From Tribonema minus (taxonomy: Eukaryota; Sar; Xanthophyceae; Tribonematales; Tribonemataceae): 64,000 nucleotides of DNA. The notes under the pieces were generated by a model that had not been told where the DNA came from, did no database searches, and was given only the letters and a program-made list of their open reading frames with translations. How positions within the stretch are numbered: the first letter of the stretch is position 1; every line of letters begins with the position of its first letter. Below, one piece after another: positions 34,125 through 46,100 of the stretch. Location: contig JAFCMP010000007.1 of the NCBI GenBank assembly GCA_017506865.1, forward strand, positions 248,001-312,000, read 5' to 3'. A program made the position numbers and the translations under genes.

Positions 34125-36555
34125 GCTTCTCAGACTTCTTACTCACCTCTGCCGCCAAGTATGCGCGCACTGACATGCTCTTCGTCGCAGCCACTACACT
34201 CTCTGCCTGCTGCAGTTTCAGCCTTACCGACGCCATGTCCACTTGATCCGTCCCTTGGCGCTCGAGCACCACCCTGAACTCTACCAGTGCCTCCAAGAAC
34301 TTTTCAACTCGGGCCTTCACATCTTTGGATCTTGCCAGAGTGTCAATGAGCCTTCTGACAAACCTGTCTCTGAACACCTTCTCTCCCAACTCCAATCCGT
34401 GCAATGTGTATCGCAGCACTTTCTCAAAGTCCAATAAAAATACCTGGATGCTCACTCCCGGCTCCAGGCGCAGCTGCTCCAACCTTGTGTCTGCCTTGCT
34501 ACGCTGCATTGACTCACTATACTCGCGGTCGAGGTGAGCATGCAACGCACTGATTTGCCTGCCTGACAGGTCGCCATTAGCGCCCCTATGTTCGTGCAGG
34601 AACGCCTTAATGCTCCTACGCAGCTCGGCGGACAAGCAGTATTGCAGCATCAAAGCAACATATGACGGACAAGTGCGCAGGTCCGAGTTGGGATCGGGGA
34701 TCGACTGCACCCCTTCAAACGACACACGCGCTGCAAGCGAGTCCAACCACTCCTGCATCATGCACGTAATGACCTCATGGCTGATGGCCTTGTTGTCCAC
34801 CCCTCGGTACTCTAAACCTGCCTCCGGGGGGTCATCCAAAAAATAGAGCGTTTCATGTGACACACCTTTGAGCGCCCGAGGAGCCATCGCGCGCAAGGCA
34901 GCCGTGCGTTGCTGGGCTGCCTCTTGCCTGGTGATCACTTGCGGGTCGTCATCCTCCGTCAGCTGCTGCGGCGGAGGAGGCGGCGGCGGCGGTTGCTGCT
35001 GCTGCTGCTGCGGCGGCGACGGCGCCACTGGCAGCTGCTGCAGCGGCGGCGGCGATGGCGCCAGCTGCTGCTGCTGCTGCTGCTGCGGCGGCGGCTGTGC
35101 GTCCTCCGTCTGCTGCTGCCGGTGTCGTTGCCACCGCTCTGACAACTGCCATTGACCCTGAGGCTCAGCCTGCTGCTGCTGCTGCGGCGGCGGCGGCTGC
35201 TGCTGATGCTGCTGCTGCTGCTGCGGCTGCTGCTGTTGCTGCTGCTGCGGCTGCTGCTGCGGCTGCTGCTGGTGCTGCTGCAGCGGCAAACCCTGTTGCT
35301 GCAGCTGCAACTGGTGAGCCTGCTCGCGCCACGTATGCAGCTCGTTCACAGCTATGGGGTCATTGAGGTTACCCCTCATTTGGTGTACGAGCTGAGCAAG
35401 AGTGCGGTCTACACAGCGGTCAGTTATGGCATCTCTTGGCATAGTGAACTCAAGGCCTGCGATTGGCACCGAGGGAGGCACTGTCAGTACAGGGCCCTTG
35501 TCAGGATCAAGGCAGTCAGCAGCCAATGGGCCCTCTACGCGCGCCCAGTTGGCAGCGTCAGCCAGCGGCTCCGCAGGGGCCAACGGCTGCACCCAGTAGG
35601 GTCTAGCAACTTGCAATCTGGTGCACGACGCAGGCAAATAAAAGTCTTCTCCCGTGTCATCGCCCCGCACAAGCAACAAGGGGTCAAACACATTCCTGTC
35701 AAGCACATGAGTGTCAGTGCCCACAAAATCCTGCACCATGACACATGTGCGCCATGCCCTGCCTATTTTGGCCCTCATAGGGGTACCCTGTGGGAGAATG
35801 CAAGGAGTCAGAGTGTGCGCCGCGACCTGCATCGCTGTAGGGTTCACCAGTGTCCGTACAACAATGTGGTCAGTGATGGCATGAGCTCTAGGGAAACGGC
35901 CCAACGGCTGGCACCAGGCCGGCGCAACCTGCACAATCACGGCTTGGTCCGGTCGTCCTTCCCTATTCACACCTGCACCCTTCGGATTCACTGGGTGTAG
36001 AATGGCCAACTCATACCCAGACGGCCTCCACCTCACATAGTTTGGCCCTATACCCCCCACCAACTCAACTTCCCATTGCGCGGGCTCATCATCTCCGCGC
36101 GCATAGTCACGCTGCAGCCGCGTCGCAAACGTTTTGTCATCATGCTTGACCACCACCCCTACACGGGCAATGCGTTTTTCATCACGCTCCAACCACACCA
36201 AAACTAGCTCACCGGTGTGGGGCTCCTCATCTGCCCGGACTTCGGATCTCTGGTTAACCAGCCAGACATCTTCCTCGCGCATACGCTTAAGTGCGCTGCG
36301 CGCCTGCAAGAACCCCTCTGGGTAGCGGTGCCAAAGAGCTGCCACATTGCGCTTCTCAACCTGCGTCAGTGCTACCGTCAGTGGGTCACCTTCCTTATGA
36401 ATGGTCCTGCCTTGCAGAGGTACTGTTTCCACCAGCGCCTCAATTTTTGCCTTACGGCTTGAATTCACAGATGTGGTGAACGAGCCCACACTCTCAGGTG
36501 CCCTATGCACTCCATGAGCCATGCTGGTCTGAGAGCTAGTTCCGCTGTCTGACAT
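33913..36555 (-). CDS. Gag polyprotein
   Basis: 880 codons from ATG 36555. The N-terminal 400 residues contain DVWLVNQR and GELVLVWLERDEKRIARVGVVVKHD, which resembles a small beta-barrel nucleic-acid or chromatin-binding module. Residues about 408-535 are Gln/Pro tracts. From about 570 to 800 there is a helical retrotransposon capsid-like region (QEWLDSLAARVSFEG, SYVALMLQYCLSAELRRSI, LEPGVSIQVFLLDFEKVLRYTLHG, VEKFLEALVEFR). No CCHC zinc knuckle was seen. After about residue 812 the ORF is probably read in the wrong frame. Gag should form the particle that packages element RNA. Confidence 0.8.
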   Translation of the reverse strand: MSDSGTSSQTSMAHGVHRAPESVGSFTTSVNSSRKAKIEALVETVPLQGRTIHKEGDPLTVALTQVEKRNVAALWHRYPEGFLQARSALKRMREEDVWLVNQRSEVRADEEPHTGELVLVWLERDEKRIARVGVVVKHDDKTFATRLQRDYARGDDEPAQWEVELVGGIGPNYVRWRPSGYELAILHPVNPKGAGVNREGRPDQAVIVQVAPAWCQPLGRFPRAHAITDHIVVRTLVNPTAMQVAAHTLTPCILPQGTPMRAKIGRAWRTCVMVQDFVGTDTHVLDRNVFDPLLLVRGDDTGEDFYLPASCTRLQVARPYWVQPLAPAEPLADAANWARVEGPLAADCLDPDKGPVLTVPPSVPIAGLEFTMPRDAITDRCVDRTLAQLVHQMRGNLNDPIAVNELHTWREQAHQLQLQQQGLPLQQHQQQPQQQPQQQQQQQPQQQQQHQQQPPPPQQQQQAEPQGQWQLSERWQRHRQQQTEDAQPPPQQQQQQQLAPSPPPLQQLPVAPSPPQQQQQQPPPPPPPPQQLTEDDDPQVITRQEAAQQRTAALRAMAPRALKGVSHETLYFLDDPPEAGLEYRGVDNKAISHEVITCMMQEWLDSLAARVSFEGVQSIPDPNSDLRTCPSYVALMLQYCLSAELRRSIKAFLHEHRGANGDLSGRQISALHAHLDREYSESMQRSKADTRLEQLRLEPGVSIQVFLLDFEKVLRYTLHGLELGEKVFRDRFVRRLIDTLARSKDVKARVEKFLEALVEFRVVLERQGTDQVDMASVRLKLQQAESVVAATKSMSVRAYLAAEVSKKSEKRGARHMHLVVAGQNLSRKTLRAALLGLTFLPRRAAAALCLTPGLLTLTLKLRGMQRWTGSAPIFNSMPVT

Positions 36556-37284
36556 ATTGACTACTTCATTAAAAATATTTGAAAAATTAATTGAGAAGTA
36601 TTCAGTATCACTCCTTACTTGCTGAACCCTGCTTGTTCAGTGCCGACTGCTGTTCGAGTTCTCCCCCCCAGCGTCAATGTAATTTGACGCTAGACGAAAC
36701 AGCAGAAGTAGCACACCCAAACGAAGTGAACGAGCCCGTAGAGAGTAATGTAGCAAGAACGCAAAGCTACGCGAACGTGAAGAGCAGTATCTGTCAAACT
36801 TACGCAAATACGGAAAAATTTGCTCCGCCCGCAATAAAAAGATACGGTCACGGCGTGCAGTCTGACGCACGCACACGCCGTTCACCCGAGCCAGAGACTC
36901 GTGAACCAACACAGGCGATAGGTATCGCAAACAAAAGAGGTAAACAACTGCTGTGCCCTGCGCAGGCGCGGCAGCAACTTACCCAAGCAAAATATCCGCC
37001 CGAAAAACGGAGATGGCGTTGTCGCCGCTTACAGCTGCTGTCTGCCCGGCACTCCGTGTGTGACTGGCCCCCAAGTCCTGGACTCACGAGTGCTGTAAGT
37101 GCCGCTCCCGAAAGAACGCCAGTAGACAGCACAGCTTATGGTGCAGAAACCCGAACCCCAGCCGCCACCTCAGTTGCGTGCAGCAGAGGTGCCGACGGAA
37201 ACAGCGAACACTCCCGTGCGTGCAGTGCCCCGAGCACTACGCGAACTTGTACGTGACAGGTCAGCACCTGCCGAGATCAGCCAT
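36556..37284 (-). other. Retrotransposon leader with candidate primer-binding site
   Basis: About 730 nt between 5' LTR and gag. One base inside the LTR the minus strand reads TGGCTGATCTCGGCAGG, which starts with TGG as required to pair with a tRNA CCA end. The matching tRNA was not identified. Confidence 0.5.
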
Positions 37285-37596
37285 TGTGGTGGTGTGCCAA
37301 CCACAGAGGGTGAAAGTGTGTGAGACCCAGTCTCAACCTTGACTTAAAACAGCCGGAAATGCCCACTGCCTGGTGCCGTGGGAGGTGGACCGGAGCGCCC
37401 TCCCCAAGTGCAATATCACCCTGATATGCAAGCGTGGCTAAACAGGTAGAAGCAGAAGAAGCTGTGCCATGTTGAAGGTTAAAGTCGTGTCTGATTACTA
37501 AGCCCTACAGCGTTCCCGCACACAGTTGAAGTACGACCCAAGGGGAAACCCTCTTTTTAGGTTGAACTAGCCAGATAAGGGGGCCGCTTTACGACA
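37285..37596 (-). repeat. 5' LTR
   Basis: 312 bp, by eye identical to the 3' LTR, which implies a very recent insertion. It should carry the element promoter. The flank at 37597-37600 repeats the GTGC target site. Confidence 0.95.
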
Positions 37597-39048
37597 GTGC
37601 CAGACGTCCAGCTGCGTCAAGAACAGCGTGAAAAATGATTGCGCGCGCATGTGTCCAGAGGGGGCTCCTGCTGTGGTTGGCACTGTGAATTGTTGTCCAT
37701 CTGTTGCCGCCTATGCAGAGCTTGAAATTGAACTTGCGGCGTGTCTCAGCAGTGGGGCGCGCAGACAAGCGCGCAGGCAAGAGCGGCGTGTGTCACTCTG
37801 GTGTCCGTGAACGGCTTCAGGACTATTGGTACTTTTTATATATTCTCGCTCAGGGCGCGAAAAAGCCCAGATAATTGGCATCTAGCTGTAAGGAATCTAC
37901 ACGTTGTATGACAGTCTGAAAGTGTCGCAACGACAACCACTCAAACGCCGCCGCCGCCAAATGGCATCTCGGGGTCCTCCCCTATGTCCTCCTCCATGTG
38001 CCCCCCCCCCTATTGGTACTTGTGGACTTGTTCATGTAGAGGCCCCAAGAGAGGCAGGGTTACCTATGCAATCGAAAAATTTCCTAGTCTGCTCTGGTGT
38101 ACTTTTTATCAAGCAGACTCGGAGGCATCCTACATCACACTGTTGTACTCTAGATGCTTCAATACTACTGGCTCTCTGTTGCGGGTTTTCATCAAGCAGA
38201 CGGTGACAGCGCTCATGCACCAAACCACTCACTGCCCGCCAAACTGTCACAGATTGTAACTTGATGAGGCCCATGGGACTGTCCATTACAAGCACATGTA
38301 GGCTCTAGCTGTGCCTGACCCACTGCCAGTGTTCTTCTGAGGTTACATATGTCTACCTGGACTCCTTTGCAGTGCGGCCCGCAGGCCGACTGTGCCAAAA
38401 ACCAGCTTCAGAGGTGGCTGGCTGGCTTGACGAATGTCAACGCCTAGCTTGTTGCTGCCCATGCTGGTGTTGCCCATGGTCATCTACTGTGACCTCCCAA
38501 AAAAAAAAAATGTTGAGCCAATTTTTCAACACTAAACCAATGACTGCTGAGGCCAACTGGTTGCCTGAATGACTTATTGAAGATCAGTGAATATGCTCTT
38601 GGCAGTGGTTGCCTCAAGTGCTAAGGCAGATGTGAACGCTACAGTGGTCGTGCAGACGGCACTGGCACACTTCTTCTGGCTTGACATGACTGCCACATCC
38701 TTCTTGGCCGCATCAGAGAGCTGCCAGTTGGCACTGAGACAATGGATACGCATACCTGTGAGAGTGTCCAGGTTGACTGATCGCATACCCATGGACATTG
38801 AAGTGGCTTAACTCCAATTCGACAGCGTGCGAGCTGCGCCGCCCATGAAACTGTACCTGCCTGACTGCCATGATGACATTCACAGCGTGGCACATGCATT
38901 CAAGTCCGCGGCGGCAGAGCCACGGCTTGCAGGAGATACACCTCTTGACGTAGTTCAGATGTTTGCACGCGCTTGTACCAGCAAGTGAGCAGCGCAACGG
39001 CACCAACATCAACTTGAACATGGCCGTACACACCTGCGTGTTGTATGT
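37597..39048. other. Spacer between retrotransposon and NOPCHAP1-like gene
   Basis: No gene family recognised. It contains one copy of a dispersed repeat (37826-38008). Short open frames around 38587-38899 on both strands lack motifs. Confidence 0.5.
37826..38008. repeat. Dispersed repeat, copy A (about 180 bp)
   Basis: Nearly identical to 49672-49857, with only a handful of differences. It starts with GTACTTTTTATAT and CTCGCTCAGGGCGCGAAAAAGCCC and ends in CTCCTCCATGTG plus a C-run. On the minus strand the GGGC...GCCC stem-loop is followed by an A-rich tail. Confidence 0.85.
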
Positions 39049-39531
39049 TCACAACTCTTGTATTAACGGGCCTTTGCTGCTCAATCCCTTGGATTGTGGC
39101 TGCAAGAGTGCTATCGCTGACTGAATTGCTGCTGCGGGGGTGCTCACAGTGTCGTCTGCATCATCGTTGGTGGCAGTGCTGCCATCCTTAGTGGCAGCAG
39201 CTAGTGTCTGTGCCTCTTCAAACTGAGCGACCGGAGTGTCATCAAAGTCTCCCAGAGCAAAGCTCAGCTGGACCACCTTACCTCCGCCCTGCATATCTCC
39301 TGCTCCCTCATTGATCGCTCTTGCCGATGCCCCTGCTACTGCTACATCGCCCTCGCCATCGGAGCTTTCACTCTCCTCGTCGTTGCCATCCGCTGCGTCC
39401 AGCGCCAAGTGTGCGTCTATCGTTTCCGCTTGGCCCTCGAGTGTTTGCTGCTGCAGGTCCCGGTTTGCCTGCGCCAGCTTGGGGAGGAAGGCTTCAAGCT
39501 TGCCCAGCAGCGAGCTCGGCGGCAGCTCCAT
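39049..39531 (-). CDS. NOPCHAP1/C12orf45-like protein (DUF4598)
   Basis: Single exon, 160 aa. It starts MELPPSSLLGKLEAFLPKLAQ with ANRDLQQQ, matching the conserved LxxxLxxFLPxxxxAN helix of human C12orf45/NOPCHAP1. An acidic Asp/Glu/Ser stretch follows, then the second conserved block VVQLSFALGDFDD. The human protein is a chaperone linking the box C/D snoRNP protein NOP58 to the R2TP/RUVBL complex; the same role is inferred here, not shown. An upstream in-frame extension lacks an ATG, so ATG 39531 was taken. The gene starts head to head with the GPC acyltransferase gene. Confidence 0.65.
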   Translation of the reverse strand: MELPPSSLLGKLEAFLPKLAQANRDLQQQTLEGQAETIDAHLALDAADGNDEESESSDGEGDVAVAGASARAINEGAGDMQGGGKVVQLSFALGDFDDTPVAQFEEAQTLAAATKDGSTATNDDADDTVSTPAAAIQSAIALLQPQSKGLSSKGPLIQEL

Positions 39532-40194
39532 CGCTGCTCCTGTGCTGTAGCAAGTTTTGTGCGTGTGAACGTGGATCCCCTCGGCAGTTGCGACCTTGCT
39601 ACTGGAAGTAATGCAGTGGCTCCTGTAGCTCCTCGCTCCCTTTATTCGCTTTGCACACCCAAGCAACTCTCCCAGCCCTTGAAGTTGGAGAAAGTAAGTT
39701 CCGGGCTCTCTTGGTATGCTTTGCCGCTCGGCCCGTCTCCGATTTCTTCGTAATATGCAAGCACGCTAGTGGCTAGCCCAAGTTTTGTCTCTCTCTGCCC
39801 TGCTCCTCCTGATCCCCGAAGTGGAAGATTCAATTATCGCCAATTTGAAGTAGAAGCCGAGAAAGCACCACTTTTGTACCTTTGGGCAAGCATTGGGCAA
39901 GCAAGCAACGGCAAATCACCATTCTACTGCACGGCGAAGTAGCGATAAGCGAGCTTCCCGCAAGTCGACGACCCCTGCGACCGCTGCCGTCTTAGAATCA
40001 CTTACATAAAAGCGAGCTCATCGTCTCTGCCGCATCTGCGAGCCAAGGAGCAAGGGAGGCCACAGAATGCCTGTGGAACACCCACACGCGCATTGAGAAA
40101 CCAGCGCTGGCAATTCGCTCTCAACACAGCACGATCCGCCGACCATCACAGCGACAGTAAGTCACACTAGGAGCAGAGGTTGAAGGTCGGCATC
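39532..40194. promoter_or_regulatory. Shared upstream region of NOPCHAP1-like and GPCAT genes
   Basis: 663 bp between divergent start codons. It includes a directly repeated TTGGGCAAGC (39889-39910) and no TATA box that I can identify. Function inferred from position. Confidence 0.4.
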
Positions 40195-43100
40195 ATGACA
40201 GGCTCGCCGCCGTCGCCCGACATGGCTGCGGCTGAGTCGCCCAGGACGGCGATGTTGATGAGAGACCAGGACGAGCGGGAGGTGGCGACAGTGCAGAAAG
40301 CCATCAGAGGCTTCGATCTGGTTCAGCTGGACAAAGCGGCTGCTGCTCTCAAGCGGCAGAGGGAGTTTCTGCTGCAAGTCGTGAGGGAGGGCAAGGGGAG
40401 GGAAGGGAGGGAGAAGGTCAAGCGCCAACTGCACACGCACTTGAGGAGAGCGGTCACAGGAGACCCATCCATGCGGGTAAGAGCCTTACTGTGGCAGACA
40501 CCTGGACCCCATTTGGTCAACTCATCCTGCGCATGGGTAGAATATGTTCCAAAAGGAGTCGATGAGGCCACCTTGCATGGCTGCCCTCAGTCCTGGTGAG
40601 TGTACACAAACGTTTGAGCAGGCGCTAATAAGGCGACCATCGCAAAGCTGCCCCACACCAGCTTCAACACCCCGAACCTTAGTGTGATGACATGATCACT
40701 GATGAGTCCATGTGCAGCACAAAGAGAGATGGAGTTTGCTTGTGAATGATGGCTACTAGTGTGACACTTCAGCGTTGAAGTTGTTGCATGCTTAGACCCA
40801 CAGCGGCAGCAAAGTGCTTTTGCAGTGCCACCTTCATCATCTCTGCAGCTGCGCTTGACAGCGGCCTCAAATAGCTGACATGCGTGGGTATTGTTTAAAA
40901 TCTGACACCTTAGCATACAACCACATGTGGTTACACACAATTGCCGGCTTCTGCTTCAAGGGTTTTGTGGCAAGGGCTTTGAAGTAACGCTCCCTAGCTG
41001 CACGCTCTCTGTACTTGCATGCTACTGCCGCCACGACCATGCGCCCAGCAATCAATCACCAGACAGTCGTGCGGCTCGAATGCTGTGTCATAAATCTACT
41101 TCGAGTACGTTTCACAACTTGAAGTAGTTGTAAGCATTTTAATACCAGTAACGTTGGTGAGTCTGCAGCTGACGGCCACGCCTGAGTCTCTGCTGTTGCA
41201 ATAGCGTTGGCTGCTTCGGTACCGCCTTATCACGGAGAGGTACCGCAGAGGCAGCATCGTGAAAAACGCTGTTGCTCAGCGTGTTGGATTGCACGGGGGA
41301 GGGGTCCCTCCACTGCTACCTCAACTGTGTAGGCATTTGAGTCTCTCGGAGTGCATCATCTACGAAGAGATAAGGAACATGATGGCAGTAACAGCGGCCA
41401 CTGAGATGGAGCCAGACTGAAGCAGTGCACGCCTGCACGCGCTGCGCTTGCGGCCGCTTCAGTGCTCAGCAGCAAAGGCGTTGAGCACTGATGACCATGA
41501 GCAGATTGCACATGCGCTCATGGCAGTACATATTTCCAAGTGCAGTGTATTTACGCAGAGGGAACTATGCAGAGCATTGGCTAGGATTTGCTGTTTCGGA
41601 GTACGGCTACAAGCCCCTCACAGGGGTGTGCGCAGTGCTCATACCAGCAGCACCAGCAGTGCCATCAGTGCTCAGCAGGTGGTCCTGAAGCATGCATTCC
41701 ACCATGCGCTGACTGTGCACACCTGGCCCATGCAGCACCGCTCAGGCACATGCCGCTAGTATGTATGTATAGTATGAACAATGCACTGCGCGCATCTGGC
41801 CCATGCAGCACCGCTCAGGCACATGCCGAGCGTTTGTGTATGTGTACTTCATACATGGAGTTGTATACTTTCATGTATCAGCTCCCGTCACGGCGCTGCG
41901 CACCAACAAGTGTCTGTTCTTCTTCTTCCTTAATGGTGCAGATAGCACTGCATTTGATGGCGCACTAACACGTCGTATACATACTGTGTTTGTCTCCCTT
42001 TGATTATTGTGCAGATTAGAGACCACATCCTGGACAAGGGTCAGGAGCCCCTGGTTGTCAGGCTACTTGACAAAGTAGCCTTCACATTTGGCGTGCTCAA
42101 CATTGTCATCAGCGAATGGGTGCTGCTCGTCTACCCAGAGCGGTTTTGGATGTGGTACGTTCAAAAACTTCACTGTGATGGTCTTGAAGTGCTGGGTTAT
42201 TCCACACATTACTCAACAAAGTAACCTTCACATACGGCGTGCTCAACATTGTGATCAGCGAATGGGTGCTGCTCGTCTACCCGGAGCGATTTTGGATGTA
42301 GTAAGTCCAACTTCCAACACAATGGTTGAAGTTTATGCAAGGCCATGAAGTTTGTGTGCTGTTTCAGTAGCCGGTGTTCATGAAATGTGAGCAACGGCTG
42401 CCGCAATGGACTTGTTGACGTCTCGCGCATGGCCTTGAGCTTGTGGTTCTTACAGCACTGCATCAAAAGTACGAGCATTGCTGGATGTGGTGGGTGCCGC
42501 GACTCTAGTCGCAATTGAATAGAAGCCCTTGCCATTTGATTGTCAGCAGTGATGCCACGGGCTCGGTGAACTTTGCGTGAGGCATACAATCAAACTTTAA
42601 AATATCCAGTAACTCATCCAGTGGCAGGTGCATACAATCAACCATTAATTCATCCAGTTGATTCATCCAGTTGATTCATCCAGTGGCTGGCAGGTACCCT
42701 TTTGATTGCTACAGAGCATACTACAGCACTGAGACAGAGTCTGCATTACTTCACATACCGCCCTTTCGAAGCATGGCCACTATGACATGCGACATCCATG
42801 CCAACACCTTAACAAGTTGGTGACTTGCTTATACATGCATACCCCGTGCCGCTGCCCCTTGAGGTACTCCGCCATTACACCTACCCATTGCCAACATCAC
42901 ATTACCCATTGCTAACATCATAATCTGATGCGACACCTGATAAGGTGGTGACTCACACATACATGCATACCCGCGCTGCTGCCCCTTCAGGTACTTTGCC
43001 ATCATACCTACCCATTGCCAACATCATACCCTGATGCACCACACTAATAACTTGCAAGGTGGTGACTCACACATACATGCATACCCCATGCCGCTGCCTC

Positions 43101-46100
43101 TTCAGGTACTCTGCCATCATACCCACGCTAATTGCGGTGCAAACCCCGGCTACTGCATGCGCAACTTGAAGTGGCAGTACTTCCTGCTGGCTTCTTCTAC
43201 TTTGTGCACCTGATTTGCATGCAGCTGTACGTCTTCCTGAAAGACACCAATAAGTTGGTGACTCACACATACATGCATACCCGTGGCGCTGCCCCTTCAC
43301 GTGCTCCGCCATCATACCTGACCAACTCATTGCCAACATCACATTACCCATTGCTAACATCATAGCCTGATGAAACAACACTTATAGGTGGTGACTCACA
43401 CATACATGCATACCCCGTGCCACTGCCCCTTCAGTTACTCAGCCATTATACTTACCCATTTTCAATATCCCGTTAACCATTGCTAACATCATAGCCTGAT
43501 GCAACACACTAATAAGGTGGCGACTTGCACATACATGCATACCCCGTGCCGCTGCCCCTTCAGGTACTCTGCCATCATACCCACGCTGATTGCGGTGCGA
43601 TACCCGTACTACCGCATGCGCAAGTGGCAGTACTTCCTGCTGGACTTCTGCTACTTTGTGCACCTGTTCTGCATGGTGCAGCTCTACGTCTTTCCTGACA
43701 GCTGCATGGGTATGAAGGTGAGCAACAGCCAACATGTGAAATGTAGACATACCAAGAATGTTGTGGTAACTGCAGGGTGGAGGCTTGAATTCGCTGAAAG
43801 AATCCATTACAGGACCAGATGCTGCGGGCAGCCTAAAAGAATTGATGAAACGATAAAGGCGTACGCGGGCCCCACCTTGCAGCCTGCGTGGCGAGCAGCC
43901 TGTGTCGCGCGCATCGCGGCGAGTAGAACGCACAGGCGGCCGCGGCGGCGGCGTGAAGCACACCCTCATCAACCTAGACACGTGGTGCCAAGCGGTTCTG
44001 TCGCTGGAGTGGTGCGGCCGCTTGCTAACCCTCACCCTGACCCTGACCCTAACCCTAAGACCGCTTGGCACCACGAGCCCAGGTTGATGAAAGTCTGCTT
44101 CAAGCCGCCGCTGCGGTCCGTCTCCAGCGCGTAGCCCTCCGGCGCACATACTGAGTCTGACGCGATGCTACATCTCGTCGATCACTGCCGCGCACTTATT
44201 AGTGTCGCTCCTTGGAGGCTATTGCAGCCATCGTTGATGCTGTGGCTCAGTTGCCTCACGCACACGGCGGTTCAAAGAATGCAAGCGTCGCTGACAGCAA
44301 GTACAAACTCTTGATCAGATTGCTTGTGCCTGCGGCTGCCAGTTTCCATCAAAGAGATGACACAGCTTGGCAGTGCGCAACAACACGATGCTTGTTCGCT
44401 AGTGGCTATTATCTGCGCCATATTTGCCATTTACGGGCTTGCAAATCTCTGGCTGCCAAGCACAAATTGGCCATGAGAGGCGAAAGCTACAATCATCGCA
44501 CATAGCGTCGTCACCATGCATCACTTCCCAGATCACTTGAAGTTTATGCCTGTGACCCATTTATGTGCCGTGCAGCCGCAATTTTCACACAGGTCGTGCA
44601 ACCTGACTCTGCGTTGTCCTTATACTAGCATTAGTGATGCATACATACCTATACATACCTACACTCAAGAGCCTGCTCGTGGCTGCATTGGCGCGTGATG
44701 CACCCGTTGTGCCCGCTCCCACCATTGAAGCAGAAGGTGGCGTTTGCAGATGAGACGCTCTTCAATGACTACTGTGGCATCGCTATTTGCGTTAAGCATT
44801 GAGCACACATGTGCAGCCTCTGTGTGCACAACGCCGCAGCCTGCAGAGACCTGCATGGATCTGATGGCCTCTGTCACACGCACGTCAGGCGAAGTAGTAA
44901 TGGGGGAGGCATATTTCTCATCTCTGTGTATACTTATAGTAGTGCAAATCTGGTATACTCGCAATGGAAGCTTTCCGGCCACAACCTCGGCGCTGGGCGT
45001 TCTGTGTACACATCATCATGCAGCATCACATCTTCAACTCTGTGCATACTTGAAGTTGGAGAAAATGGAAAGCTTCCCGGCCGTAACCCCATCGCCGCGC
45101 CAGGCTGCGCATTCCTATTCGCCCACGGGCCGCTCATCTGGGCAATGCCATCGTGGCGTAACTACAACAGTAGTTCACGGAGAGTTACTTGGATCCGCAT
45201 GCGATGGAAGTGTTTCCTTCAACTTTGTGCGTACTGCAAACAGGAGATAAGGATCTGCACGCGATGGAAACGTGTCTGACCACAACTCCGTCATTCGTCT
45301 GTGCCTCAGCTGGCGTTTCTGTTTGCCAACGGGCCGCTGATATGGGCAATACCATCGTGGCGCAATTCGCTCGTCTTTCACGACATGGAGAAGACCAGCA
45401 GCGTGTACGTACACTTCTTTCCCGCGCTGCTCACGCTCAGCACGCGCTGGCACGCCACGTGGCAGCACGGTGAGATGTTATCGCTTGCTCAAATTACCCG
45501 TTGTGATGGTACTGCGTCGGTGGTAGTGGTGCAAATGAGCTGGGCACCACGCATGTGTGCTTCTTGAAGCACCTGATTATGGCGCTGCTCACGGTCAGCA
45601 CGCGTTGGCAGCTGGCAGCACAGAGAGCCATGATTGCCGGCGTGTATTCCCTGCTTTGATGCTCATAAGAAACGGCGGAGATCGCTGGCACCATGCTGGT
45701 GTGCTGTGACGCGAAGGAGTTGGCACTGCGCTTGTATTCTTCTTGAAGCACCGCATTACGGTGCTGCTCATGCTCAGCGCTGGCACGCCACCTGGCAGCA
45801 CGTTCTGACCTGAAGTTACTGCGATGATGCTCATTACATGATATGGGACGACGCCGTTTTCTCTTGTTCTTCTGAAAGTACCTTATCATGGCATGCGCTG
45901 GCATGCCACCTGGCAACACGGTGAGCCATGCCAGCTTAAGCTCCCCAAGGTGTGATGATCATGACATATTGCGGTGATTGCTGGCACCGCTCTGATGTGC
46001 AGTGTTGCGTAGAGGCCGAGCAACACGCAGGCATGTAATACTCAGTTTTGACTGAAGTGCCCTACTATGATAAGTGCCCTACTACGATACTGCTGATGCT

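Larger units (their letters stand above)
24710..37596 (-). mobile_element. Ty3/gypsy-type LTR retrotransposon carrying a DNA methyltransferase
   Basis: The element is 12,887 bp with 312-bp LTRs (24710-25021 and 37285-37596) that start TG and end CA and look identical base for base. The 4-bp target duplication is GTGC at 24706-24709 and 37597-37600. Coding is on the minus strand in the order gag, protease, DNA methyltransferase, reverse transcriptase, RNase H, integrase. Integrase after RNase H defines the Ty3/gypsy order. The coding chain is split over four open frames: a -1 step at 34119-34124, a +1 step near 32950-33000, and a 41-bp duplication at 28329-28412. DNMT-bearing retrotransposons are known from dinoflagellates and charophytes; whether this is the same lineage cannot be told here. 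Confidence 0.95.

Noticed and set aside
35055-36000. Plus-strand Ala- or Leu-rich open frames
   Set aside because: Antisense of the Gln/Pro tracts of gag.
42827-43610. CRISPR array
   Set aside because: The regular repeats are decayed exon-edge copies with variable spacing in a eukaryotic intron, not identical repeats with unique spacers.
43439-44149. 236-codon minus-strand open frame
   Set aside because: Antisense to GPCAT exon 3 and its repeat array, with non-ATG-type start and no domain.
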